64,000 nucleotides of DNA, taken from positions 1 to 64,000 of the forward strand of contig CAJUTH010000015.1 of assembly GCA_910589275.1 (NCBI GenBank), given 5' to 3'. Shown one piece after another: positions 17,553 to 26,281 of this stretch (position 1 is the first letter of the stretch; each line of letters starts with the position of its first letter). Source of the stretch: an uncultured Dorea sp. Lineage in GTDB: Bacteria > Bacillota > Clostridia > Lachnospirales > Lachnospiraceae. The notes beneath the pieces are model-generated. The model did no database searches, was not told the DNA's origin, and was given only the letters and a program-made list of their open reading frames with translations. A program made the translations under genes and the position numbers.

Positions 17553-18248
17553 ATGAATTTGCTGGAAGTAAAATCAGTTTCTAAAACCTACGGAGAGGGA
17601 GATACAGCCGTAGACGCCCTGAAAAAGGTGAGTTTTTCGGTACCAAAAGGAGAATTTGTGGCAGTTGTAGGAGAGTCCGGCTCTGGGAAAAGTACGCTTC
17701 TTAATATGATTGGGGCACTGGATACACCTTCCTCTGGCAAGGTTTATATCGACAGCAAGGATATTTTTGCAATGAAGGAGAAAAATCTTACCGTTTTCCG
17801 CCGCAGGAATATCGGCTTTATTTTTCAGAGCTTTAACTTGATCCCGGAGCTGACCGTTGAACAGAATATGATGTTCCCGGTGCTGCTTGACTATCAGAAG
17901 CCAAACCTGAACTATCTGGAAGAACTGCTGGAGGTACTGAATCTTAGGGAGCGGCGGCATCATCTGCCCGGCCAGCTCTCAGGCGGCCAGCAGCAGAGGG
18001 TGGCGATCGGAAGGGCGCTGATTACCCGCCCGGCGCTTATCTTGGCAGACGAGCCTACCGGTAATCTAGATACACAGAACAGCAGAGAGGTGATCGCCCT
18101 TTTAAAAGAAGCCTCCGCAAAGTATGAGCAAACGATTATTATGATTACCCACAGTCAGGGAATTGCACGTACGGCGGACCGTATCCTTCGTGTCTCGGAT
18201 GGGGAATTAACAGATTTTGGGAGGTGTGGGAATGAAAAGTTATCTTAG
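17553..18248 (+). CDS. ABC transporter ATP-binding protein, MacB/BceA type (system 1)
   Basis: The 231-residue ATPase has Walker A GESGSGKSTLLN, the Q-loop FIFQSFNLIPELTV, the signature LSGGQQQRVAIGRAL, and Walker B LILADEPTGNLD. This sequence style belongs to the MacB/LolD/BceA group, which works with FtsX-like permeases in mechanotransmission rather than ordinary transport. The ATG at 17553 follows GAAAGAGG; a longer frame would run into the leader hairpin. It overlaps the permease start by 17 bases. Confidence 0.93.
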   Translation: MNLLEVKSVSKTYGEGDTAVDALKKVSFSVPKGEFVAVVGESGSGKSTLLNMIGALDTPSSGKVYIDSKDIFAMKEKNLTVFRRRNIGFIFQSFNLIPELTVEQNMMFPVLLDYQKPNLNYLEELLEVLNLRERRHHLPGQLSGGQQQRVAIGRALITRPALILADEPTGNLDTQNSREVIALLKEASAKYEQTIIMITHSQGIARTADRILRVSDGELTDFGRCGNEKLS

Positions 18249-20562
18249 CCTGATCCCAATTTCTGCCCGGGTTCACAGGCGGCAGAACCGTATGACGCTT
18301 TTGTGTATTATTATCTCCGTGTTCCTTGTGACGAGTATTTTCAGCATCGTAGAAATGAGTTTCCGTTCCATAAGCAGTTATATGTTAGAGAAGCATGGAT
18401 ACTGGCATATCCGGCTGGATGGAATCTCCCAGGATGCAGGGGAGGAGATCAGCCGCCGCAGTGATGTGAAGGCGGCCGGCTGGTCGGAGTCCTTTAACAC
18501 AGATGCGGACAAACCTTATGAAATCGGTGGGAAGAAAGCCGTTCTGCATGGCGTAGACAGCACCTATATCACACAGCTTATAAACAGCCTTGAGGAGGGA
18601 GCCGTCCCACAGAAGGATCATGAAGTAATGCTCAGCAGCAATGCAAAGCTTGCACTGAACGTACAGATTGGAGACTATGTGACGCTCCATACGCCTGCCG
18701 GGGATACGGAATTTGTTGTATCCGGTTTTGGATCGGATGATAAGGATTATTACCGGGGACAGACTTATATGGTTGCTGTGTATATGACAAAAGATGCGTT
18801 CCACCGGATCATGGCTGCAAATGAAATTACGGAGCATCCCTCCTGCTATGTACAGTTTGGCGATGCGAAGTATGTGCCGGAGGCCGTTTCGGATATCAGG
18901 GAGCAATATGGCCTGTCCGATGGTCAGGTCGCTGAAAATACCGCTGTTATGGGGCTTTCAGGGAAAAGCGGCAATCAGTCTGTTCAAAATATGTATGGAA
19001 TAGCGTCGGCGCTGTTTGCCATGGTACTGCTGGCCGGAGTGTTGATGATTTCCGGAAGCATGAACAGTAATGTGGCTCAGCAGACAAAGTTTTTTGGCAT
19101 GATGCGGTGTATCGGCGCAAGCCAGCGGCAGATCATCCGGTATGTGCGGCTGGAAGCGTTGAACTGGTGTAAGACGGCGGTTCCTGCTGGTCTGGCTTTT
19201 GGTACGCTGGCAAGCTGGGGAATCAGCGCCTATATGCGTTATGGAATCGGGGGTGAATTTGCTGCCATGCCGGTATTGGCCTTAAGCCCAGCCGGTTTGG
19301 CCAGCGGCGTATTGGTTGGCGTTACAACCGTTTTGCTGGCGGCGCAGGCTCCCGCAAAACGGGCCGCGAAGGTGTCGCCTGTGTCGGCGGTTTCCGGCAG
19401 TACGGAAGTGATGCCGGTAAAGAGCCGTGTAATCAGGCGGAGGATCAAAAAGATTGAAAAAACTCTGGGCGTCCATCATGCAATGGGTTCTAGGAAGAAC
19501 TGGGTTCTGATGACAAGTTCCTTCGCCCTTGTGATTATACTGACCCTGTGCTTTTCCGTGGGCATGGATTTTGCGAAAGGGCTGATGCCTTCTTTAAAAT
19601 CATGGCAGCCGGATCTTGTGCTGAACGGTTATGCGAACGCACTGGTTCTTGAGCAGAACGTAAAAGAGGAAATAGAAGGGCTCCCCGGCGTTAAATGCGT
19701 GTTTGGAACTTCCTATCTGGAAAATGTTGCGGCAGATTCTTCTAGAGAGGGGATCGACCATGTCAATCTGGAATCCTATGACGATGTTCTGATGGAAAGT
19801 GTAAAGGATGATGTGGCTGAAGGGAATTTATCGGATATTTATGGGGACAGCGGTAAGGTTATGACGGTATATAGCAAAGATAATCCGCTGAAAACAGGGG
19901 ATACCGTCAGAATTGGAGAAACGGAGGTTGAAATCACCGGCTCCGTCTCGGCCAGCTTGTATCCCGGCGAGCTTCTTGTCATCTGTTCTCAGGAGACATT
20001 TGAAAGATTAACAGGAGAAAGGGGGCTTACGATGATCGGCGTGCAGCTTGGCGAAGACGCGGATGAGGAGACCGTGCGGCAGGTCAGCCAATTTGCCGGA
20101 AGCGACGTGATTTTTTCCGATGGAAGGGAAGATAACCGGTCAGACAATACCACCTATTTGGCAGTACGGATTGGAGTATACGGCTTTTTGGCGCTCATTG
20201 GGATGGTTACCATGTTTTATATCATTAATAGTATTTCTATCAGCGTGGCGGCCCGGACGAAGCAGTACGGTGCTATGCGGGCGGTAGGCATGGACGGCGG
20301 ACAGCTTACACGGATGATAAAGGCGGAAGCATATACCTATGCCCTATCGGGTCTTGGGGCAGGATGTATCCTAGGGATTCCCCTCAGTTATTTTCTGTAC
20401 AACCGGCTGACTACCAGATATTTCGGAACGGTATGGCATCTGCCGATGGTTTTGCTGTGCGTGATCGCCGTATTTGTGCTGGTCTGTGTTACTACAGCGG
20501 TATATGCGCCGGCGAAAAGAATAAGAAATATGTCGGTGGCAGATACGATCAATGAATTGTAG
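18232..20562 (+). CDS. FtsX/MacB-like ABC permease with two FtsX domains (system 1)
   Basis: The 776-residue permease has one N-terminal membrane helix (about 24-46), a large extracellular domain, and three helices around 258-375 (first FtsX domain). A further helix near 430 and a second extracellular domain follow, then three helices around 650-760 (second FtsX domain). That is the duplicated MacB-half layout seen in peptide-sensing and resistance transporters of Bacillota. GGGAGGTG supports the ATG at 18232. It ends the first module. Confidence 0.92.
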   Translation: MKSYLSLIPISARVHRRQNRMTLLCIIISVFLVTSIFSIVEMSFRSISSYMLEKHGYWHIRLDGISQDAGEEISRRSDVKAAGWSESFNTDADKPYEIGGKKAVLHGVDSTYITQLINSLEEGAVPQKDHEVMLSSNAKLALNVQIGDYVTLHTPAGDTEFVVSGFGSDDKDYYRGQTYMVAVYMTKDAFHRIMAANEITEHPSCYVQFGDAKYVPEAVSDIREQYGLSDGQVAENTAVMGLSGKSGNQSVQNMYGIASALFAMVLLAGVLMISGSMNSNVAQQTKFFGMMRCIGASQRQIIRYVRLEALNWCKTAVPAGLAFGTLASWGISAYMRYGIGGEFAAMPVLALSPAGLASGVLVGVTTVLLAAQAPAKRAAKVSPVSAVSGSTEVMPVKSRVIRRRIKKIEKTLGVHHAMGSRKNWVLMTSSFALVIILTLCFSVGMDFAKGLMPSLKSWQPDLVLNGYANALVLEQNVKEEIEGLPGVKCVFGTSYLENVAADSSREGIDHVNLESYDDVLMESVKDDVAEGNLSDIYGDSGKVMTVYSKDNPLKTGDTVRIGETEVEITGSVSASLYPGELLVICSQETFERLTGERGLTMIGVQLGEDADEETVRQVSQFAGSDVIFSDGREDNRSDNTTYLAVRIGVYGFLALIGMVTMFYIINSISISVAARTKQYGAMRAVGMDGGQLTRMIKAEAYTYALSGLGAGCILGIPLSYFLYNRLTTRYFGTVWHLPMVLLCVIAVFVLVCVTTAVYAPAKRIRNMSVADTINEL

Positions 20563-20580
20563 AAGAGGCATTACAAGATA

Positions 20581-20635
20581 GTGACAGAATTGTCACGAAA
20601 AGATTCACCGGGCTGTCACCGGATTGCGGTAAAAT
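20581..20635 (+). promoter_or_regulatory. dyad operator and -10 box for the second ABC operon
   Basis: GTGACAGAATTGTCAC (20581-20596) is a 6-bp dyad with a 4-base centre. A further half-site, CTGTCACC, lies at 20613, about 23 bases from the matching half. A -10 box, TAAAAT, lies at 20630. The layout parallels that at 17416 with a different half-site sequence, and fits the TnACA-N4-TGTnA form of BceR-type sites. Confidence 0.6.
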
Positions 20636-20651
20636 AAAACCATAGAGAAAA

Positions 20652-20953
20652 AAGCTTCTTCCGCCGCCGTGCTGGCTCTGTCCGGGAAACTGTCTGGCTG
20701 CCGCCCTGCCTCTGCCTGAGAAGCTATCCGGCATGGAGCGGTACGAGACAACATTCCAGTGAACTAATTGTTAACGGATACTAAGAACCTCAGGAATGCC
20801 TTCGTTTCTAAGTCTCCATAAGCAATGGATTCTACTTCCATTAAAAGCGTCTCTTGAATGTTCCGCCCCATGCCGGATAGCTTCTCAGGCAGAGGCAGGG
20901 CGGTAGCCAGACAGTTTCCCGGACAAAGCCAGCATAGCGGGCGGAAGAGGCTT
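20652..20953 (+). repeat. 90-bp inverted repeat around a 121-bp core in the second ABC leader
   Basis: Arm 1 is 20652-20741 and arm 2 is 20863-20953. They match over about 90 positions with roughly six mismatches and one single-base gap; the stretch from TGTCCGGG to CCGGCATG is almost unbroken. The 121-base core is AT-richer. The element ends 22 bases before the second ABC gene and starts about 17 bases after its -10 box, so it lies entirely in the leader. It may be a fold-back (MITE-like) element, an invertible segment or a very long RNA hairpin. I see no clear target-site duplication and no invertase gene in the window. Confidence 0.85.
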
Positions 20954-20975
20954 ACAGTAAGGAGGTATAGGGAGT

Positions 20976-21677
20976 ATGGAAATATTAAGATGTGAGAACC
21001 TTTCAAAGCTCTATGGTTCGGGAAATACCTGTGTGAAGGCTCTAGACGGCGTGTCTTTTGGCGTGGAGGCGGGAGAATTTGTGTCGATTGTGGGGCCTTC
21101 AGGCAGCGGAAAATCTACGCTGCTGCATATTTTAGGCGGTGTGGATAAGCCTACGGAGGGAAAGGTGCTGATCGGCGGCACGGATATCCACGGGCTGAGC
21201 GAGAATAAGCTTGCTATTTTCCGCAGAAGGCAGATTGGGCTGATCTACCAGTTCTACAATCTGCTTCCGGTACTGAACGTGGATGAAAATATCGCGCTGC
21301 CCCATCTCTTAGACGGAAGGGAACTGGACAGGGAGCGGCTGAATCTGATCGTGGAGCAGATGGGGCTTACCGACAGAAGGAATAACCTGCCGGGGCAGCT
21401 CTCCGGCGGGCAGCAGCAGAGAGTGTCCATCGGGCGAGCGCTCTACAACCGTCCGGCCATCGTGCTGGCGGACGAACCCACCGGCAATTTGGATCGGAAG
21501 AACGGAGAGGAGATCATCCGGCTTCTGAAGAAATCAAACCGCAATCAGAAACAGACGCTGCTTTTGATTACTCATGATGAGAGCATCGCCCTGCAGGCGG
21601 ACCGGATGATCAGCATTGAGGACGGGCGTATTACCAGAGATGAGCGCATCCGTATGACCGGAGGTGAGGGGCTGTGA
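20976..21677 (+). CDS. ABC transporter ATP-binding protein, MacB/BceA type (system 2)
   Basis: The 233-residue ATPase is clearly related to the one at 17553. Walker A is GPSGSGKSTLLHI, the Q-loop region is LIYQFYNLLPVL, the signature is LSGGQQQRVSIGRAL, and Walker B is IVLADEPTGNLD. GGAGG lies ahead of the ATG. The permease start overlaps its stop in GTGA. It is the first gene of an operon that continues through the second response regulator and kinase. Confidence 0.93.
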   Translation: MEILRCENLSKLYGSGNTCVKALDGVSFGVEAGEFVSIVGPSGSGKSTLLHILGGVDKPTEGKVLIGGTDIHGLSENKLAIFRRRQIGLIYQFYNLLPVLNVDENIALPHLLDGRELDRERLNLIVEQMGLTDRRNNLPGQLSGGQQQRVSIGRALYNRPAIVLADEPTGNLDRKNGEEIIRLLKKSNRNQKQTLLLITHDESIALQADRMISIEDGRITRDERIRMTGGEGL

Positions 21678-24457
21678 AAAAAAATATTGTTTACCATGTG
21701 ACAAGGCAGTATATGAAGCAGAACAAGAAGCGGACGGCAACAACATTTTTCGGGATTGCCTTTATGGTGCTGCTGATGACCTGCGTTTTTGTGGGAAAGG
21801 ATACGGGACTTGGATTTTTAGAGCAGGTGGCCTCTCTGAAGGAAGGAAAATGGCACGTGGCCTTTTATGATATAGGAAGGGAGAAAAGGAAGGAAATAGA
21901 GGAGCTTCCATATGTAAAAGAAACAGCGGTATCTGAATATTTGGGCAATACAGTATTTGACCAGTCGGGAAATGCCGACAGGCCCTATCTGAATATGAAG
22001 GGGTACACAAGGAACTGTTTTGACTGGATGAATATTGAGCTGGCAAGCGGAAGGCTGCCGGAGCGTGAGGGGGAAATGCTTCTGAGCAAAAAAGCGCTGG
22101 AGGACGGGGCGGACATCGCTGTGGGCGACGTGGTGGATGCAGAGTTTTTCCGCCGGTCGATTACAGGGACGGATGCGGAAGCAATTGAGACAGTATTTCC
22201 ATTTGCCGGGCTTGTCTTAAAGCAGGGGGAAACCAAAGAGGTTCCGGAGGATTTTCCTTATTATGGGGAAAATGCGAGCTTTCGGGAAAACAGAGTGTAT
22301 ACCGGGAGCAAGGGGAGCTACCGTATCACAGGAATCATGGAGACGCCGGGATTTGAACAGGATTCGGCGGCCGGGTATACGGCGATTGCCCTGTTGACAA
22401 CAGAGCGGGCGGAAACCTTGGACCGCTTTAATTTTAGCGTGAAGTTTGACCGGAAGCTGCTCCCGGAAGAATACAGGATCGGGCTTAGGGAGATTGCGGG
22501 AAACAGTTCCATAGAATTTAATGATTATCTGCTTGCCTTTTCGGGAGATTCTTCCGACAGCACCGTCAATACTATTTTCCGATTCCTGACAGCGGTGTTT
22601 ACGGCGCTGATTATGGCTTGTTCGGTGCTGTTGATTTATAATGCGTTTCACATGTCCTTTCAGGAGCGGAGCAGGTATCTGGGCATGCTCTGTTCCGTAG
22701 GAGCCACCGGAAGGCAGAAGCGCAGCAGTATTTACTTTGAGGCGTTCTATCTGCTGGCCTTTGCCCTGCCTGCCGGGATGCTTGGAGGCGTGGGCGCGGT
22801 CTGGGCGGCAATGCAGTGTCTAAAGCCCCTTCTGGGTGAATTTATGGGGCTTAGGGAGATTGCGGAGAGCTGTCCGGTTTCCATTCGGATTTCGGCATAT
22901 AATCTGCTTCTGACGGCGGCAGTCAGCATCGTGACGGTGCTGATCGCCGCATGGCTTCCAGCAAGGAAAATCGGGAAGATCGGGCCGGTGGAATGCATCC
23001 GGGGCAATACGGAAAAACGGCAGCGCAGGTACGTCATGCGCCCATGGGTTTCTAAGCGGTGGGGCGCGGAAGGGATGCTTGCCGTAAATTCCCTGACAAG
23101 GCGGGGGAAAAAGGGGAGGGCTATGGTTACGGCGCTGGCTGTATTTATGGTGATCCTTGTGGTGACGGCATTCGGTTCTTCGGCAGTCCACAGGATTATG
23201 AATCGGAGGCTTGGCGGAGAAGAGCTGTTTTCCGTAGGAGACGAAAGTTATGACTATACGCTTTACGGAAACGCTTATACTCCGGTCTATGAAAAGGCGG
23301 CAGAAGAAATACAGGCGGACTCCGGCGTGGAAAAGGCGGTTCTGTGGGGAGACGGAATCTTTGCCGGAACGGTTCCCAGGGAGGTATATGGAAAAGAATT
23401 CTGGGAATCCTTAAAAGATATTTACGAGCTGAATTACCGGAGGGAGCTTACGGAAGCGGAGTTTCGGGAGATGTATCCGGCCAAGGAGGAAAGCGTGAAC
23501 ATTCTGGAGGTGGATGCCGGGACGTTAAAAGACCTTGCGGAAACTGCGGAGGTGGATGTGAGGGAGCTTACGGATGCCGGAGCCCCTGCGGCGCTGGTGA
23601 TGAAGGAGGGGTCTATTTCTACAGAGGATCATACGATCTGGGAGACGGAGCCGGAGCGTTACCGCCATTACCACATTGAGAATTTGACGGATTACCGGCC
23701 GGGGGAGGAGATTCCTTTAAGCTTTTATAATGAAGGAAAGGACGAAATGGCGGGGTATCCGGTTAAGATTGCAGGCTTTGTAAAGCCGGAACAGATCAGG
23801 AAATACATGACCTTCGGGGCGGGAGGCAGCCTGTGGATTATCGTCAGCCCGGAACTGGCGGCAGGGATCCGCGCCGCGGCGGACAGCCGGGAGGATTATT
23901 CGGTGATTCATCCATTTCTGATGATCAAGATGAACGGGGAGCCGACGGATATCATTGACAGGCTGGAAAAGCTCTGTGATAATGAAGATACCGATATGAT
24001 ACTGGGGAAAAACGGATATATGGTTACGCTGGCCCGGTCGCTGGTACGGATTGCGGATGCATTGCTTTGCTGTTTTGTGGCGCTTTCCTCGGTGATTTGT
24101 CTGTTGAATCTGTATAACTCGGTAAAGGGATGGATTGGTGGAAGGGCGCAGGAGCTGGCGGTGCTCCGGTCGATGGGTATGACGGATGGCCAGATGAAAA
24201 AAATGGTGTTTTTTGAGTGTATGGGAATCTTTGGAGAGGCGCTTATACTTGCGGCGGCATGCAGCGGTTTGATTATATGGGGGTTGAACGAGGGCATTAC
24301 GGTTATTTTCGGGAGAATCCCGATCCCGGCGCCTGCAGCCGGGGCAGCGGCGTCGGCGCTGCTGGCATCGTCGGTCCTTGTGGGAATCGCATGTTACAGC
24401 CTGAAGAAAGAGTGTGGGAAAGATATGTTTGAACAGATTCGCAGTGAAAATGTTTAG
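21674..24457 (+). CDS. FtsX/MacB-like ABC permease, long form (system 2)
   Basis: The 927-residue permease starts at GTG, overlapping the ATPase stop, with GGAGGTG upstream. One helix near residues 24-42 is followed by an extracellular domain, a first FtsX helix bundle (about 300-430), a helix near 490, and a long second extracellular domain (about 510-780). A second FtsX bundle (about 790-915) closes it. It is about 150 residues longer than the system 1 permease, mostly in the extracellular parts, which suggests a different ligand (inference). Confidence 0.92.
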   Translation: MKKNIVYHVTRQYMKQNKKRTATTFFGIAFMVLLMTCVFVGKDTGLGFLEQVASLKEGKWHVAFYDIGREKRKEIEELPYVKETAVSEYLGNTVFDQSGNADRPYLNMKGYTRNCFDWMNIELASGRLPEREGEMLLSKKALEDGADIAVGDVVDAEFFRRSITGTDAEAIETVFPFAGLVLKQGETKEVPEDFPYYGENASFRENRVYTGSKGSYRITGIMETPGFEQDSAAGYTAIALLTTERAETLDRFNFSVKFDRKLLPEEYRIGLREIAGNSSIEFNDYLLAFSGDSSDSTVNTIFRFLTAVFTALIMACSVLLIYNAFHMSFQERSRYLGMLCSVGATGRQKRSSIYFEAFYLLAFALPAGMLGGVGAVWAAMQCLKPLLGEFMGLREIAESCPVSIRISAYNLLLTAAVSIVTVLIAAWLPARKIGKIGPVECIRGNTEKRQRRYVMRPWVSKRWGAEGMLAVNSLTRRGKKGRAMVTALAVFMVILVVTAFGSSAVHRIMNRRLGGEELFSVGDESYDYTLYGNAYTPVYEKAAEEIQADSGVEKAVLWGDGIFAGTVPREVYGKEFWESLKDIYELNYRRELTEAEFREMYPAKEESVNILEVDAGTLKDLAETAEVDVRELTDAGAPAALVMKEGSISTEDHTIWETEPERYRHYHIENLTDYRPGEEIPLSFYNEGKDEMAGYPVKIAGFVKPEQIRKYMTFGAGGSLWIIVSPELAAGIRAAADSREDYSVIHPFLMIKMNGEPTDIIDRLEKLCDNEDTDMILGKNGYMVTLARSLVRIADALLCCFVALSSVICLLNLYNSVKGWIGGRAQELAVLRSMGMTDGQMKKMVFFECMGIFGEALILAAACSGLIIWGLNEGITVIFGRIPIPAPAAGAAASALLASSVLVGIACYSLKKECGKDMFEQIRSENV

Positions 24458-24487
24458 ACGGTGTGTTAAGGAGAACAGGGTGAGACG

Positions 24488-25174
24488 ATGGAGCTTAGGG
24501 TATTGATCGTAGAGGATGATGAAATTATCAGGGAAGGGCTGGAACTCGCCCTGCGGCAGGAAGGCTGCAGGGTGTATACGGCAGGCGCGGCAGGGGAGGC
24601 TGCGGAAATCATCCGGAAGGAGACGCCGATTGATTTTTACCTTTTGGATATCCTGCTGCCGGATGGGGATGGATTTACGGTATGCAGGGAAATAAGGAAG
24701 CGGACCGATACGCCCATCCTGTTTTTAACGGCCTGTGACGATGAGGTGAATACGGTGAGAGCCCTAGAACAGGGAGCGGATGATTATATCTCTAAGCCGT
24801 TCCGTATCCGCGAGCTGATTGCCCGGATGAAGGCGATTTTAAGGAGGACGAACCGGGAGGAGGGAAAGCTTGAGAAGACGGCGCAGGTTGGAAAGAATCA
24901 GATTCATCTGCAGACAGGGCGGGTATACTGCGGCGATGAGGAAGTCATCCTGACGGCGATGGAGTACCGATTGCTTCTGATCTTTTTAAACCATCGAGGG
25001 CAGACCCTTTCCAGACGGCAGATTCTGAACCAGATCTGGGATGAGGCGGGAGATTTTGTAAATGACAATACTCTGAGCGTCTATGTGAAACGGCTTCGAA
25101 AGAAGCTGGGAGATACCGCGGAGGGGCAGTTAATCCAGACCGTCCGGGGCGTAGGTTACCGAATGGAGAAATGA
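24488..25174 (+). CDS. OmpR/PhoB-family response regulator (system 2)
   Basis: The 228-residue protein has a receiver (VLIVEDDEIIREGLELAL; phospho-Asp in FYLLDILLPDGDG; Lys in YISKPFRIRE) and a winged helix (VILTAMEYRLLLIFL to LSVYVKRLRKKLG). It follows the permease gene by 30 bases, so it is on the same transcript as the transporter it probably controls, a positive feedback arrangement. Its stop overlaps the kinase leader region. Confidence 0.93.
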   Translation: MELRVLIVEDDEIIREGLELALRQEGCRVYTAGAAGEAAEIIRKETPIDFYLLDILLPDGDGFTVCREIRKRTDTPILFLTACDDEVNTVRALEQGADDYISKPFRIRELIARMKAILRRTNREEGKLEKTAQVGKNQIHLQTGRVYCGDEEVILTAMEYRLLLIFLNHRGQTLSRRQILNQIWDEAGDFVNDNTLSVYVKRLRKKLGDTAEGQLIQTVRGVGYRMEK

Positions 25175-25186
25175 GGTGCGGTGAGG

Positions 25187-26173
25187 ATGGAACTTGTGGT
25201 TCAGCTTGTTATCATGATTTTTGCGGCGGCCGCCTGCGCGGCTTCTGGGAATCTGCAGACAGCGTGCGTTTTGCTTGCTGTCTGCATTGTGTTTCTGTTT
25301 CTTGCGGCGGCTTACTTCCGGTATCGGAGGGAGCGGGAGTTAAAAGAGATTATTCTGTATCTGATGCATCTGCAGGACGGACTCCGGCTGCCGGAGCTGA
25401 AGCGCTGCAAAGAAGGACAGCTTGCGGTGTTAGAGAGCGAGATCTATAAGCTGGTGGTGCTGATCAGCAGACAGTCTGACAGAGCCAGAAAGGAAAAAGA
25501 ATATCTTGCCGAAATGCTCTCGGATATTTCCCACCAGATCAAAACGCCTTTGTCTTCGATCACGATTATGACGGAGCTGTTACGCTCCGAGGGAATCAGC
25601 GAAGAAAAGAGGGAGGAAATTACGGGTAAGATTGATTCCCAAGTCAGGCGGATTACATGGCTGGTCCGCAATCTCCTGACCTTATCTCAGTTGGACGCAG
25701 ATATGCTGAAGCTAAAGCGTGAGGAGGTGCCGGTTCGGAGGCTTCTTGAGGAAGCCTGCCAGCCCTTTGCGATCATGGCGGAGCTGAAAGGGATCTCGCT
25801 TGCGGTGTCCGCGCCGGAGGATTTGCATCTTGTGTGCGACGAACGCTGGACGGCGGAGGCGGTGTCGAATATTGTCAAGAACTGCATTGAGCATACGCCC
25901 GCCGGGGGCGAGGTCTGGATTGGGGCTGGGCAGAATAATTTCGCTACGACGATCACCGTGAGGGATAACGGCTCGGGGATTCCGGCGGAGGACCTTCCGC
26001 ATATCTTTGAGCGGTTTTATAAGGGGACGGGAGCAAAAAAGGACAGCGTGGGAATCGGGCTGGCAATGTCAAGGCAGATCATTCTGCGCCAGAATGGGAC
26101 GATCCATGTGGAAAGCGGGGAAAGGAAGGGGAGCTGTTTTCGGATTAAGCTGTATTCGGACGTAGTGGTGTGA
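25187..26173 (+). CDS. sensor histidine kinase with two membrane helices (system 2)
   Basis: The 328-residue kinase has two hydrophobic helices in residues 3-45 with no sizeable extracellular loop. It has the H-box LSDISHQIKTPLSSI, an N-box (NIVKNCIEH), and the G-boxes DNGSGIPAED and GIGLAMSRQ. It is the same architecture as the system 1 kinase. I choose the ATG at 25187 because AGGTG lies eight bases upstream; the GTG at 25181 is too close. It is the last gene of the second module. Confidence 0.92.
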   Translation: MELVVQLVIMIFAAAACAASGNLQTACVLLAVCIVFLFLAAAYFRYRRERELKEIILYLMHLQDGLRLPELKRCKEGQLAVLESEIYKLVVLISRQSDRARKEKEYLAEMLSDISHQIKTPLSSITIMTELLRSEGISEEKREEITGKIDSQVRRITWLVRNLLTLSQLDADMLKLKREEVPVRRLLEEACQPFAIMAELKGISLAVSAPEDLHLVCDERWTAEAVSNIVKNCIEHTPAGGEVWIGAGQNNFATTITVRDNGSGIPAEDLPHIFERFYKGTGAKKDSVGIGLAMSRQIILRQNGTIHVESGERKGSCFRIKLYSDVVV

Positions 26174-26177
26174 TGCG

Positions 26178-26240
26178 GCTGCTGCTATACAATAAACCTT
26201 CAAACTGGTAAGTTATTTTACAGCAGCTTGAAGGTTTATT
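26178..26240 (+). terminator. terminator after the second module
   Basis: AATAAACCTTCAA (26191) and TTGAAGGTTTATT (26228) form a perfect 13-bp stem. GCTGCTG (26178) can also pair with CAGCAGC (26221) inside the loop, which would make a pseudoknot. It separates the + strand cluster from the convergent hydrolase gene and may serve both strands. Confidence 0.7.
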
Positions 26241-26281
26241 AATTGTGAGGATATATCCGTTTATACAAACTTCAGGATGCA

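Noticed and set aside
20764..21006. An 80-codon minus-strand frame across the inverted repeat
   Set aside because: Half of it is the repeat arm, it lacks a start site, and it runs into the second ABC gene; I treat it as a possible remnant only.
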